A DNA stretch of 10,044 nucleotides, taken from positions 1 through 10,044 of the forward strand of contig DXXQ01000073.1 in the NCBI GenBank assembly GCA_019416265.1. The letters are read 5' to 3'. The notes under the pieces are model-generated. The model was not told the origin of the DNA, ran no database searches, and was given only the letters and a program-made list of their open reading frames with translations. Position 1 is the stretch's first letter, and every line of letters starts with the position of its first letter. The translations under genes and the position numbers were made by a program. Source of the stretch: Clostridiales bacterium. GTDB taxonomy: Bacteria > Bacillota > Clostridia > Lachnospirales > Lachnospiraceae. Shown here piece after piece: positions 1-6,575 of this stretch.

Positions 1-330
1 GACTATCGGATCCCAAAGTTATAAAAGTAGCTGTGTAATCCGAAAGGATAGCAGTATTGGTGTTATGGACGCACCACTGGAACTGCAAGGCGAAGCCTTG
101 CAACCAGATGCTCTGGCAATTCAATTGCCGAGTAGTTCACAGAAAATGGAGTTGTGTCTTAACGGAAGATGAGATGGACAAGTTTCCTCGGAAGTGGGGA
201 CGGGGATAACGCCGGAGAGTTTGAAAATGAGGGTTTGTAGAGCAAAAGATACAATCCGGAAAAACCCATATTATCTGGCAAAACCTATATTTCATGGCAA
301 AAGTGAAAAATTACTAAAACATTCTTCTGC
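1..330 (+). ncRNA. Possible structured RNA (group II intron domain I fragment?)
   Basis: No recognisable gene lies here, but the plus strand folds into consecutive hairpins. Arms 38-41/46-49 (with 31-33/52-54) close on a GAAA tetraloop at 42-45. Arms 59-63/71-75 form a second hairpin. Arms 85-91/95-101 pair perfectly around a GAA loop and are extended by 77-80/104-107. Arms 111-113 plus 115-120 pair with 124-129 plus 130-132, with a single bulged T at 114. A GNRA tetraloop and serial hairpins fit a folded RNA, and the general look (GGTGTT near the start, CACAGAAAA later) recalls domain I of group II introns. That family call is from memory and weak. No domain V or maturase is visible. Frame 2 is open from 2 to 391 except for one TGA at 170-172, so a decayed protein gene is the alternative. 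Confidence 0.3.
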
Positions 331-333
331 TTA

Positions 334-342
334 TGTTATACT
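334..342 (+). promoter_or_regulatory. Extended -10 promoter for the UPF0158 gene
   Basis: TGT followed by TATACT (337-342) makes an extended -10 element. No good -35 hexamer stands 16-18 bases upstream, which extended -10 promoters tolerate. Transcription would begin near 349, giving a leader of about 65 bases before the start at 414. Confidence 0.4.
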
Positions 343-413
343 TATTGAAATGAATCGTGAAAGAAACCAATTTAAGATGTTATATTTTTAACAAAAGACA
401 GGGGGCTCTAGGG

Positions 414-839
414 ATGAAAGTAAAATTAGGTGTCATTTTGGATGCGATTGAGATGGCAGATGATAATTATACATATTTTTTGGATTTAGAAACAGGAGAA
501 AGTGTGTTCCTTGCAGATGAACTGATTACTGGTCTGGATAATGAGGGACTGGAAGATGAAATTGAAGAAAACCCGGAACGCTATTTAAGGCTTCCTACGA
601 AATTTGAAATTCACGAATACCATATCATGGAAGAATTTATCTGGACTTTAAAAGGTGAAAGGGCGGATAAACTGGAATGTGCCATACGAGGGCGGGGAGC
701 GTTCAGGAGATTTAAGGATATGGTAGACAGAATGGGGATTTCACAGCAGTGGTATGATTTTCAGGCAGAGTATTACAGGCAATTGGCAATTGAGTGGTGT
801 CGGGAACATGGGTTAGAGTATGCGGAGGGGAGCATATGA
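414..839 (+). CDS. UPF0158 family protein
   Basis: This 141-residue, acidic, soluble protein begins MKVKLGVILDAIEMADD and resembles the UPF0158 family, whose biochemical role is not established. The N-terminal part, with Y-T-Y-F-L-D-L-E-T-G-E around residues 20-30, and the middle NPERYLRLPTKFEIHEYHIM are the parts that support the family call. A C-terminal WYDFQAEYYRQLAIEWCREHG stretch is helical and is also typical. The ATG at 414 is chosen over an in-frame ATG at 357 because it has a G-rich Shine-Dalgarno (around 400-406) at good spacing and the 357 version adds 19 residues foreign to the family. It overlaps the following acetyltransferase by ATGA, which indicates translational coupling. 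No signal peptide or membrane segment is present. Confidence 0.8.
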   Translation: MKVKLGVILDAIEMADDNYTYFLDLETGESVFLADELITGLDNEGLEDEIEENPERYLRLPTKFEIHEYHIMEEFIWTLKGERADKLECAIRGRGAFRRFKDMVDRMGISQQWYDFQAEYYRQLAIEWCREHGLEYAEGSI

Positions 840-1240
840 AAATTAGGTTTGCAGAAAAATCAGACATTGAAATTCTTTCTACATATGATAAACACATCAG
901 GATAACGGAACTGGAATCTGCCGTATCGCTTGGTTGAGTAATTGTGGCAGAAGATAACGAAACACTTATAGGCTGGCTGCGATGGAATTTGTTCTGGGAT
1001 AACACGCCGTTTATGAATATGCTGTTTATACTTGAACAGTATCGTAGCTGTGGTTATGGGAAAAAAATGACTGCTTATTGGGAAAAACAAATGAAGACGA
1101 AGGGGTATGATTTAGTTATGACATCTTCCTTGTCGAATGAAGCGGCACAGCATTTTTATCGTAAATTGAACTATGTGGATTCTGGCGCACTCCTGTTTCC
1201 AGAAGAACCTCTGGAAATTATTTTTATGAAGAAAATATAA
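836..1240 (+). pseudogene. GNAT N-acetyltransferase, interrupted by an in-frame stop
   Basis: Reading from the ATG at 836, which overlaps the UPF0158 stop as ATGA, gives MKIRFAEKSDIEILSTYDKH up to codon 33, then TGA at 935-937, then a continuous frame to the TAA at 1238-1240. The whole 134-codon frame looks like one GNAT domain: an N-terminal strand and helix, then the acetyl-CoA-binding loop R-S-C-G-Y-G (codons 70-75), then N-E-A-A-Q-H-F-Y-R-K-L-N-Y, the classic GNAT C-terminal motif. From memory of similar proteins, an arginine would be expected at the stop position, so a CGA to TGA change is a likely cause. A GTG at 944 could restart a 98-residue product lacking the first strand and helix, but it has no clear ribosome binding site. 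Substrate unknown. Readthrough or sequencing error cannot be excluded. Confidence 0.75.
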
Positions 1241-1431
1241 GATGATCCTTTGCGGAGATAGCCTGTACAAAGGGCTGGCAGGTTTTGAGCATTGACTTGC
1301 CGGAGAATGGGGAGAGGAAACAGGAAAGTTTAATTGAGGATTAGAGTGCCAGGCACGGTTAATCTGGAAGAAATTTTTGCTCGCTGCTGTGATCAAAACG
1401 AATAAGATACCCGATTTGGGGAGGGAACGCC

Positions 1432-1460
1432 TTGACTATTCCTTACAATAGGTATATCCT
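1432..1460 (+). promoter_or_regulatory. Sigma-A-type promoter for the BIG2 protein
   Basis: TTGACT (1432-1437) and TATCCT (1455-1460) are separated by exactly 17 bases and lie 40 bases upstream of the start at 1500. The rest of the 1241-1431 gap shows no gene. It contains only a short perfect inverted repeat GTGCCaGGCAC at 1346-1356, of unknown meaning. Confidence 0.6.
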
Positions 1461-1499
1461 TTAATTGGGTGTATAAATTCGCCAAAAGAAGGGAATTGT

Positions 1500-2519
1500 A
1501 TGAAAATTCAAAGAAAAATCAAGAAACTGTTTATCGCAAGTGTACTGTCCTTGTCCATTGTCGGATTCGAGCCAGCCCTTTCTTTTTGTTCAGCAGTCCA
1601 GCCTGTCACTGTGGAAGCGGCATCTGTAAAGCTGAATAAGACAAGTGCAACCTTGATTCGGGGAAAGAAGCTGCAGCTGAAAGTCAGTGGAACAAACAGT
1701 AAGGTTCAATGGAGTTCTTCCAATCGAAAGATAGCGGTTGTAAACAGCAAAGGTCTGGTAACAGCCAAAGCAAAAGGAACTGCAACGATTACTGCAAAAA
1801 TCGGAAGTAAAAAATACACCTGCAAAATCAAAGTAAATAATCCTGCATCTTCAAAGGTTCCGAGCTGTGTAGCAAGCCAGACTGTTTATGCAGTAGCACC
1901 TAGCGGAGGTCCGGGTGCTTCAATGACTAAAAGATCTATTTTAGACATTCCGGAGTCTTATATTTTCATTAGAAATTTGGATGCCAATGCTAAAATCACA
2001 AATATCAAGTCTTCCAATTCGAAATTTCGGGCAGAAAAGCGTGAAGGCATGAATGCTATAGGGGTTAGCGCAACCGATTTTGAACGTGATTATGTAGGAC
2101 TGAGCTCTACGATCTCTTTCCGTGTTACACAGAAAGGACGCTCTTATAATTTACGCTGCAAAATTAATGTGAAAGAGAAGAAATCCCCTATCGCCAGCTT
2201 CAAGGTGGGCGCCAAAGAGATTGCAGGATATTATAGTAGCTCTTATCATGCACAAAGCTCAAAATTCAAAGGAAAAAAATTTTCCATAAAACTGGCACCG
2301 GGATACGTTCTTGACACTATAGAGGTTTATTCGTCTGCTAATGGAGTGTTTAAGGAACAGCGTATCAAAAATGGTGCAACTGTTAATCTGAAAAGCGGTG
2401 ATTGTATCAATGTTCTTTTCCATACAACAAAGAAACCGGCAAACTATAAAGTGCCGCAGAAATGGTTCGGGCAGGTACCGTCTCCATTACATGCAACCTG
2501 CACATTGATGATTCCATAA
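1500..2519 (+). CDS. Secreted protein with bacterial Ig-like (BIG2) domain
   Basis: This 339-residue protein starts with a classic signal peptide: basic KIQRKIKK, a hydrophobic stretch at about residues 10-22, and likely cleavage after one of the small-residue sites between A32 and A41. Residues about 42-113 are a BIG2 (Ig-like group 2) domain, shown by the W-S-S-S-N core at 71-75 and the signature GLVTAKAKGTATITA near 85-99. This beta-sandwich typically displays proteins on the cell surface. Residues about 120-339 are beta-rich and I do not recognise them; no LPxTG anchor, SLH repeat or catalytic motif is visible, so the protein may be released or bound non-covalently. The ATG at 1500 follows GAAGGGA at suitable spacing. 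It is monocistronic: its own promoter lies at 1432-1460 and a strong terminator follows at 2539. Confidence 0.8.
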   Translation: MKIQRKIKKLFIASVLSLSIVGFEPALSFCSAVQPVTVEAASVKLNKTSATLIRGKKLQLKVSGTNSKVQWSSSNRKIAVVNSKGLVTAKAKGTATITAKIGSKKYTCKIKVNNPASSKVPSCVASQTVYAVAPSGGPGASMTKRSILDIPESYIFIRNLDANAKITNIKSSNSKFRAEKREGMNAIGVSATDFERDYVGLSSTISFRVTQKGRSYNLRCKINVKEKKSPIASFKVGAKEIAGYYSSSYHAQSSKFKGKKFSIKLAPGYVLDTIEVYSSANGVFKEQRIKNGATVNLKSGDCINVLFHTTKKPANYKVPQKWFGQVPSPLHATCTLMIP

Positions 2520-2538
2520 TGAAGGTCAGAAATTAGTT

Positions 2539-2583
2539 AAAGGACTCCCTGATTAGCAAATTGTTAATCAGGGAGTCCTTTTT
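2539..2583 (+). terminator. Rho-independent terminator of the BIG2 gene
   Basis: A perfect 17-base-pair stem (2539-2555 with 2565-2581) with a 9-base loop is followed by T residues. It sits 20 bases after the BIG2 stop codon. Confidence 0.9.
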
Positions 2584-2650
2584 GGGATGACTACATATGA
2601 GTACTCCAATGTAATAGAGAATGTGAAACTTTTTATGCAAATGATGTTAA

Positions 2651-2701
2651 GAAGGGGCTTCTATGATATAATGTTTTATCATAGGGAAGCCTCTTTTGCT
2701 T
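2651..2701 (+). terminator. Long hairpin with T tract, terminator-like
   Basis: Arms 2651-2668 and 2677-2696 pair along their whole length with two G-U pairs and a 2-base bulge (2685-2686). The 8-base loop is followed by TTTT and then GCTTTA. It resembles an intrinsic terminator, yet no gene runs into it: the BIG2 terminator is about 70 bases upstream. It ends just before the ATG at 2703. A perfect TATAAT (2667-2672) falls at the loop. It could be an attenuator or a remnant left by a deletion. Confidence 0.55.
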
Positions 2702-2702
2702 T

Positions 2703-2899
2703 ATGGAAAGAAATTTCTACGCAAAGTACAAAGGACAGAAGGAAAACGCAGTAGCATCCATCAGTTTCCGGAAGAATACGATGTGTTTTTCACAGAAGAC
2801 ATTCAAGATGCTCGAGATTTTTTTGACGATAAGGCAATGGATAGGAATAGATACAAATTATTTGAGGTGAATAACTGCAACAGAGAAGCTGTATTTTAA
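2703..2899 (+). pseudogene. Small frameshifted protein gene, unknown family
   Basis: Two overlapping frames each give half of a plausible protein. From ATG 2703 one reads MERNFYAKYKGQKENAVASI. The next frame then reads FPEEYDVFFTED, DARDFFDDKAMDR and NRYKLFEVNN, ending at TAA 2897-2899. Joining them near 2763-2768, where one T appears missing from TTTCC, gives a continuous acidic protein of about 65 residues. I do not recognise the family. The ATG has no good ribosome binding site, since GGGAAG lies about 15 bases away within the preceding hairpin. The gene therefore seems broken both upstream and internally. A chance open frame is the alternative explanation. Confidence 0.35.
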
Positions 2900-3009
2900 T
2901 GGGGATTGCAATAAAGATTACATATTGAAAATTGGAGTCAAAATCCTAAAGAATACAAATAAAGGATTACATTCAGAAAACAGCTGAAAAGATAATTAAG
3001 GGGTGTACT

Positions 3010-3240
3010 ATGAAGGTGATATTAAGCAGGAAGGGATTTGACAGTGCTAATGGTGGAATTGTTAGTCCGATATTGGAGGATGGTACAATGCTTTCTTTCC
3101 CTATTCCAAGCAAAGAACATGAGAAAGACAAGATTAGGTATGCTGATCTTGTTTGTAATGGAATTTCATTGAGCAATATTCTTCGAGATCTTGGATATAA
3201 GGGGGATGAGTGCTGGCATTTAGCAGATGATGCTCCCTGA
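3010..3240 (+). pseudogene. Nmad3-like nucleotide-modification-associated protein, truncated
   Basis: The 76-residue product begins MKVILSRKGFDSANGGIVSP and continues ILEDGTMLSFPIP and YADLVCNGISLSNILRDLG. This matches the N-terminal third of the Nmad3 family (putative nucleotide modification associated domain 3), whose members are usually around 200 residues or more and are predicted to act with DNA base modification systems. A TGA at 3238-3240 ends it soon after the C-W-H-L segment, where full-length relatives carry on with a C-H-L-D-P-D-type motif. Neither of the other plus-strand frames restores obvious family sequence; one gives only a 30-codon frame to a TAG near 3319. The start is well supported by AAGGGG 6 bases upstream. 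The gene is therefore probably non-functional. No modification or restriction partner is visible nearby. Confidence 0.65.
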
Positions 3241-3371
3241 ACAGGAACCGTATAATTTGATAGCAAGCCAGACTGTTACAAAGACAAAATCAGTCCCACA
3301 CGGAAAATATGCTCCATAGAGTATATCCTTTACCATAGCAATTCACTAAGAAAAATAACCGGAGGTGTAAT

Positions 3372-3779
3372 ATGTGGAAATGTCCAAAATGCGGAAAAGA
3401 GTTCAAGAAAACAAATCAAAGTCATTATTGCGGAGAGAAACCAAAAACAATTGAAGAATACATTTTGCTCCAGGATGAGGACAAACAAGAGGAGCTGTTT
3501 CTTGTCAGACAAGTTTTACGGCAGGCACTGCCGGAGGCGGAAGAGCGTATTTCGTGGAGTATGCCAACCTATTGGAAAAACCATAATATCCTTCATTTTG
3601 CTGCATCTAAAAACCATATAGGATTGTATCCGGGACCGAAAGCAGTGGAAGAATTTAAAGAGGATCTGGAAAAATATAGTGTGAGCAAAGGGACAATACG
3701 TATTCCATATGGAGAGTTAGATACAGATCTGATAAAAAGAATCGCCCAATGGTGCTGGGATACGGGAAATCACGCGTGA
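3372..3779 (+). CDS. DUF1801 domain protein with N-terminal zinc ribbon
   Basis: This 135-residue cytosolic protein has two parts. Residues 1-21 form a small metal-binding knuckle with C4, C7, H18 and C20 (C-P-K-C then H-Y-C-G). Residues about 24-133 are a DUF1801 (YdhG-like) domain, recognisable from A-L-P-E-A-E-E-R-I-S-W-S-M-P-T, then H-F-A-A-S-K-N-H-I-G-L-Y-P and the C-terminal GTIRIPYGELD. The domain has a fold related to frataxin-like iron chaperones, but the function of this zinc-ribbon subgroup is not established. GGAGGT precedes the ATG at ideal spacing. It is full length for the family. The preceding gene is broken and the following ABC gene starts 68 bases later with its own ribosome binding site, so a shared transcript is possible but unproven. 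Confidence 0.85.
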   Translation: MWKCPKCGKEFKKTNQSHYCGEKPKTIEEYILLQDEDKQEELFLVRQVLRQALPEAEERISWSMPTYWKNHNILHFAASKNHIGLYPGPKAVEEFKEDLEKYSVSKGTIRIPYGELDTDLIKRIAQWCWDTGNHA

Positions 3780-3847
3780 TTTTGAAGAAAATGGGGGATT
3801 TATAACGGAAGGATGAAAATGCATTTATCTGCGAAAGGAGCAGGATT

Positions 3848-4729
3848 ATGGAGGCAATTAAGGCAATAGAGCTTACAAAATATTACGGCAGGACAAAAGG
3901 AATTGAAAATCTGAATCTGACGGTACAGGAAGGTGAGTTTTTCGGATTTATAGGACCCAATGGAGCCGGGAAATCCACAACGATCAGAACCTTGCTGGGA
4001 TTGATTGCTCCCACAGGAGGGACTGCCCGGATTTTCGGATTGGATATTGTGAAAGATAAAGAAAAAATTTTGAAGAACATCGGATATCTGCCCTCTGAAG
4101 CAGTCTTCTATTCAGGGATGAAAGTAAAGGATGTGCTGAAGCTGTCCGCGGATCTGCGCAAAAAGAATTGTACAGAGGAGGCAGAAATACTTTGTGAGCG
4201 TTTGCAGCTTGACGTAACCCGAAAGGCAGATGAACTGTCTTTTGGAAATCGAAAGAAAGCTGCCATTGTCTGCGCCTTACAGCATAAACCTGATTTGCTG
4301 ATTCTCGACGAGCCCACAGGAGGCCTGGATCCTCTGATGCAAAAAGAGTTTTTTGATATTCTGAGGGAAAGAAATAAAGAGGGGGCGACGATTTTTCTGT
4401 CCAGTCATATTCTTTCGGAAATCCAGCGCAACTGTACCCGGGCTGCAATTATCCGGGAGGGAAAAATCATTGCATGCGATACTGTGGAGGTATTAGCCAG
4501 AACAAGTGCGAAACGTGTTACAGTACAGGGGAAAATTGATCTGGCCATGCTGGAAGGGGTTCGTGATGAAATAAATATGAAAGATTCTGTCAGCTTTCTT
4601 TACAGTGGGGATATGAACCGACTGCTTCACACCCTGGCAGAAGGACAGGTTTCAGATTTTTCGGTTACGGAACCGGATTTGGAAGAGATATTTCTGCACT
4701 ACTATACGAAGGATGGTGATATGGCATGA
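3848..4729 (+). CDS. ABC transporter ATP-binding protein
   Basis: This 293-residue cytoplasmic ATPase powers the permease encoded immediately downstream. Visible motifs in order: Walker A GPNGAGKST (36-44), a Q-loop region reading IGYLPSE (78-84) without a clear glutamine, an ABC signature reading LSFGN (130-134) instead of LSGGQ, Walker B LLILDEP (150-156) with the catalytic glutamate at 155, D-loop GGLD (158-161) and H-loop His187. The LSFGN and missing Q-loop Gln variants are common in the CcmA-like (COG1131) exporters to which it belongs. After residue about 215 a C-terminal extension ends TEPDLEEIFLHYY, also typical of that group. GAAAGGAG precedes the ATG. Its stop overlaps the permease start as ATGA. 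Substrate is unknown; drug, peptide or lipid export are all possible. Confidence 0.93.
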   Translation: MEAIKAIELTKYYGRTKGIENLNLTVQEGEFFGFIGPNGAGKSTTIRTLLGLIAPTGGTARIFGLDIVKDKEKILKNIGYLPSEAVFYSGMKVKDVLKLSADLRKKNCTEEAEILCERLQLDVTRKADELSFGNRKKAAIVCALQHKPDLLILDEPTGGLDPLMQKEFFDILRERNKEGATIFLSSHILSEIQRNCTRAAIIREGKIIACDTVEVLARTSAKRVTVQGKIDLAMLEGVRDEINMKDSVSFLYSGDMNRLLHTLAEGQVSDFSVTEPDLEEIFLHYYTKDGDMA

Positions 4730-5511
4730 CAATTGTAAAACATGAATTAAAGCAGGGAAAAATTTCTTTTTGGATCTGGACGGCATCCATTGGGATGCTG
4801 CTTGCAATCTGCATTTTCCTTTTTCCGGAAATGAAGGGAGAAATGGAAGGGGTTCAGGATGTGTTTGCATCTATGGGGGCTTTTACGGCTGCCTTCGGTA
4901 TGGATCGTTTAAACTTTGGTTCCCTGGTGGGGTTCTATGCGGTTGAATGTGGGAATATTCTGGGACTTGGCGGTGCGTTTTATGCTTCTCTTTGTGGGAT
5001 TCATATGCTCAGTAAAGAAGAAAAGGACAAAACAGCGGAATTTTTGCTGACCCACCCGGTAAGTCGTAAAAGAATCCTTACGGAAAAACTGATTGCTGTT
5101 CTGATTCAGATTACGGCAATGAATGTAATCATTTATGCTCTGGCAGCGGGATCGATTGCTGTGATTGGAGAGCCGATTCCCTGGAAGGAAATCAATTTGC
5201 TGCATCTTGCATATTATCTGCTTCAGCTTGAACTGGCAGGGATCTGCTTTGGAATTCCAGCATTTTTACGCAGAGGAAGTGCAGGAATCGGACTGGGGAT
5301 CGCGATCCTGATGTACTTTTTTAATCTGATTGGAAACATCACAGAATCTGCAGAGTTTTTAAAATATATTACGCCATTTGGATATTGCGAAGGTGCGGAT
5401 ATTGTAACAGGAGGCTGCCTTGATGGCAAACTGGTTGCCATCGGTATGATATTGTGTATTGGCGGTGCGGCGGCTGCTTTTTTCGGATATTTGCACAAAG
5501 ATATTATGTGA
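4726..5511 (+). CDS. ABC-2 type transporter permease
   Basis: This 261-residue integral membrane protein is the partner of the ATPase just upstream, translationally coupled by a 4-base ATGA overlap. About six hydrophobic segments are visible, near residues 14-33, 70-93, 121-147, 158-181, 185-204 and 237-255. Between the second and third segments lies K-E-E-K-D-K-T-A-E-F-L-L-T-H-P-V-S-R, the cytoplasmic coupling motif characteristic of ABC2_membrane_2 permeases. Two or more copies would assemble with two ATPase subunits into an exporter. The length is usual for the family. No substrate-binding protein, immunity gene or precursor peptide adjoins it, so the transported compound cannot be inferred from context. 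Confidence 0.88.
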   Translation: MTIVKHELKQGKISFWIWTASIGMLLAICIFLFPEMKGEMEGVQDVFASMGAFTAAFGMDRLNFGSLVGFYAVECGNILGLGGAFYASLCGIHMLSKEEKDKTAEFLLTHPVSRKRILTEKLIAVLIQITAMNVIIYALAAGSIAVIGEPIPWKEINLLHLAYYLLQLELAGICFGIPAFLRRGSAGIGLGIAILMYFFNLIGNITESAEFLKYITPFGYCEGADIVTGGCLDGKLVAIGMILCIGGAAAAFFGYLHKDIM

Positions 5512-5576
5512 TTTGATATGGAGGAGCAAATCACAGAAATCTGCATCGATCTTTATGAAGAAGGGGAGCCTGCAAT

Positions 5577-6473
5577 ATGCATTTTGTCAACGCGAAAGGA
5601 ATACTGACCGGAAACGGCGGTCATTATGGAATGAACATATACCGAGGATGCAGTCACGGATGTATTTATTGTGACAGCAGAAGCAGATGCTATCAGTTTA
5701 CTCATAGGTTTGAAGATATTGAAGTAAAACAGAATGCGCCGGAGCTTTTGGAAAAGGCACTGAAGTCTAAAAGAAAAAAATGTATGATCGGAACCGGGGC
5801 GATGTCTGATCCGTATATACATTGCGAAGAGAAAATAAAGCTGACAAGAAAATGTCTGGAAGTTATTCTGAAGAATGGTTTTGGGGTGGCGATTCAGACG
5901 AAATCGGATCGGATTCTTCGGGACATCGATTTACTGGATGAGATAAATCGTTCTGCAAAGTGTGTGGTTCAGATGACACTTACCACTTATGATGATGAAT
6001 TATGCCAAATATTGGAACCGAATGTCTGCAATACCAGACGCAGGGTTGAAGTATTGGAGAAGCTGCAGAAAAGGGGAATTCCGACGATTGTGTGGATGAC
6101 ACCGATACTGCCGTTTATCAATGATACTGAGGAAAACATTGCAGCAATCCTAAATGAATGTGCAAGAACAGGAGTAAAAGGTATCATTAATTTTGGAATG
6201 GGACTGACGCTTCGTGAAGGCAGTCGGGAATACTATTATGCGGCGCTTGATAAACATTTCCCGGGTATGAAAGAACGCTATATTGAACGATATGGAAATA
6301 TGTATGAGTTACAAAGTCCTAGGGCAAAAGAGTTGACAGAAGTATTTCAGGGATTCTGTAAGGAACATGGCATTCTGTCAAGTCCGGAGGAATGTTTTAG
6401 GTATATGAATGAATTACCGGAAAAATATCCGCAGTTGAGTTTATTTGAACTATATGGCGGAAGAGGACTGTGA
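5577..6473 (+). CDS. SPL-family radical SAM protein
   Basis: This 298-residue cytosolic enzyme carries the radical SAM cluster motif C25-x3-C29-x2-C32 (C-S-H-G-C-I-Y-C), which binds a 4Fe-4S cluster and cleaves S-adenosylmethionine. The N-terminal G-M-N-I-Y-R-G-C-S-H-G-C and following GTGAMSDPYIHCEEK, together with VAIQTKSDRILRDIDLL, place it in the SPL-like group (COG1533), relatives of spore photoproduct lyase that are mostly uncharacterised. It is not clearly a true spore photoproduct lyase, so DNA repair should not be assumed. AAGGGGAG lies about 9 bases before the ATG. It follows the permease by 65 bases without an obvious promoter or terminator, so cotranscription with the ABC pair is likely. 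A hairpin follows its stop. Confidence 0.88.
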   Translation: MHFVNAKGILTGNGGHYGMNIYRGCSHGCIYCDSRSRCYQFTHRFEDIEVKQNAPELLEKALKSKRKKCMIGTGAMSDPYIHCEEKIKLTRKCLEVILKNGFGVAIQTKSDRILRDIDLLDEINRSAKCVVQMTLTTYDDELCQILEPNVCNTRRRVEVLEKLQKRGIPTIVWMTPILPFINDTEENIAAILNECARTGVKGIINFGMGLTLREGSREYYYAALDKHFPGMKERYIERYGNMYELQSPRAKELTEVFQGFCKEHGILSSPEECFRYMNELPEKYPQLSLFELYGGRGL

Positions 6474-6482
6474 TAATAAGCA

Positions 6483-6511
6483 AGGACAGAACCTGAAAAA
6501 GGCGCTGTCCT
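6483..6511 (+). terminator. Hairpin after the radical SAM gene, weak terminator candidate
   Basis: AGGACAG (6483-6489) pairs with CTGTCCT (6505-6511), and CCT (6492-6494) pairs with AGG (6500-6502) inside it. The immediate T tract expected of an intrinsic terminator is missing; the nearest run of T is about 28 bases downstream. It lies 10 bases past the stop codon. Confidence 0.35.
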
Positions 6512-6560
6512 CAATAGCTAATGACATATCTTATATCAGTTTTTTCTGTTTACACAAAAC

Positions 6561-6575
6561 TTGAAACGGTTTCAA
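6561..6575. repeat. Perfect 15-base palindrome, operator-like
   Basis: TTGAAACgGTTTCAA is a perfect inverted repeat with a one-base centre, reminiscent of LacI/CcpA-type operators, though one base shorter than a standard cre site. No promoter is visible next to it and it lies at the decayed 3' end of the AAA-ATPase remnant, so it may have no regulatory function. Confidence 0.25.

Noticed and set aside
194..391. 65-residue frame starting near 194
   Set aside because: Composition is unconvincing, there is no ribosome binding site, it runs through the promoter of the next gene and it lies in the structured-RNA candidate.
3248..3320. Frame reading ...IASQTVTKTKSVPHGKYAP after Nmad3 as a frameshifted continuation
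   Set aside because: It does not show recognisable Nmad3 sequence and soon stops; only a weak A-S-Q-T similarity was seen.
1453..3342. Shared 12-mer GTATATCCTTTA upstream of two genes as a common regulatory site
   Set aside because: A 12-base match is expected by chance in a window of this size, and the second copy has no suitable -35.
5518..5607. 29-residue frame MEEQITEICIDLYEEGEPAI... between the permease and radical SAM genes
   Set aside because: No ribosome binding site, overlaps the radical SAM start, and no family resemblance; it could be a leader peptide but nothing supports it.
5577..6473. True spore photoproduct lyase
   Set aside because: Only the SPL-like radical SAM signature is visible; the wider COG1533 group is functionally mixed and no repair context is present.
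6561..6575. CcpA cre site
   Set aside because: The palindrome has 13 core bases instead of the 14 of a cre site and no promoter is next to it, so it is listed only as an operator-like repeat.
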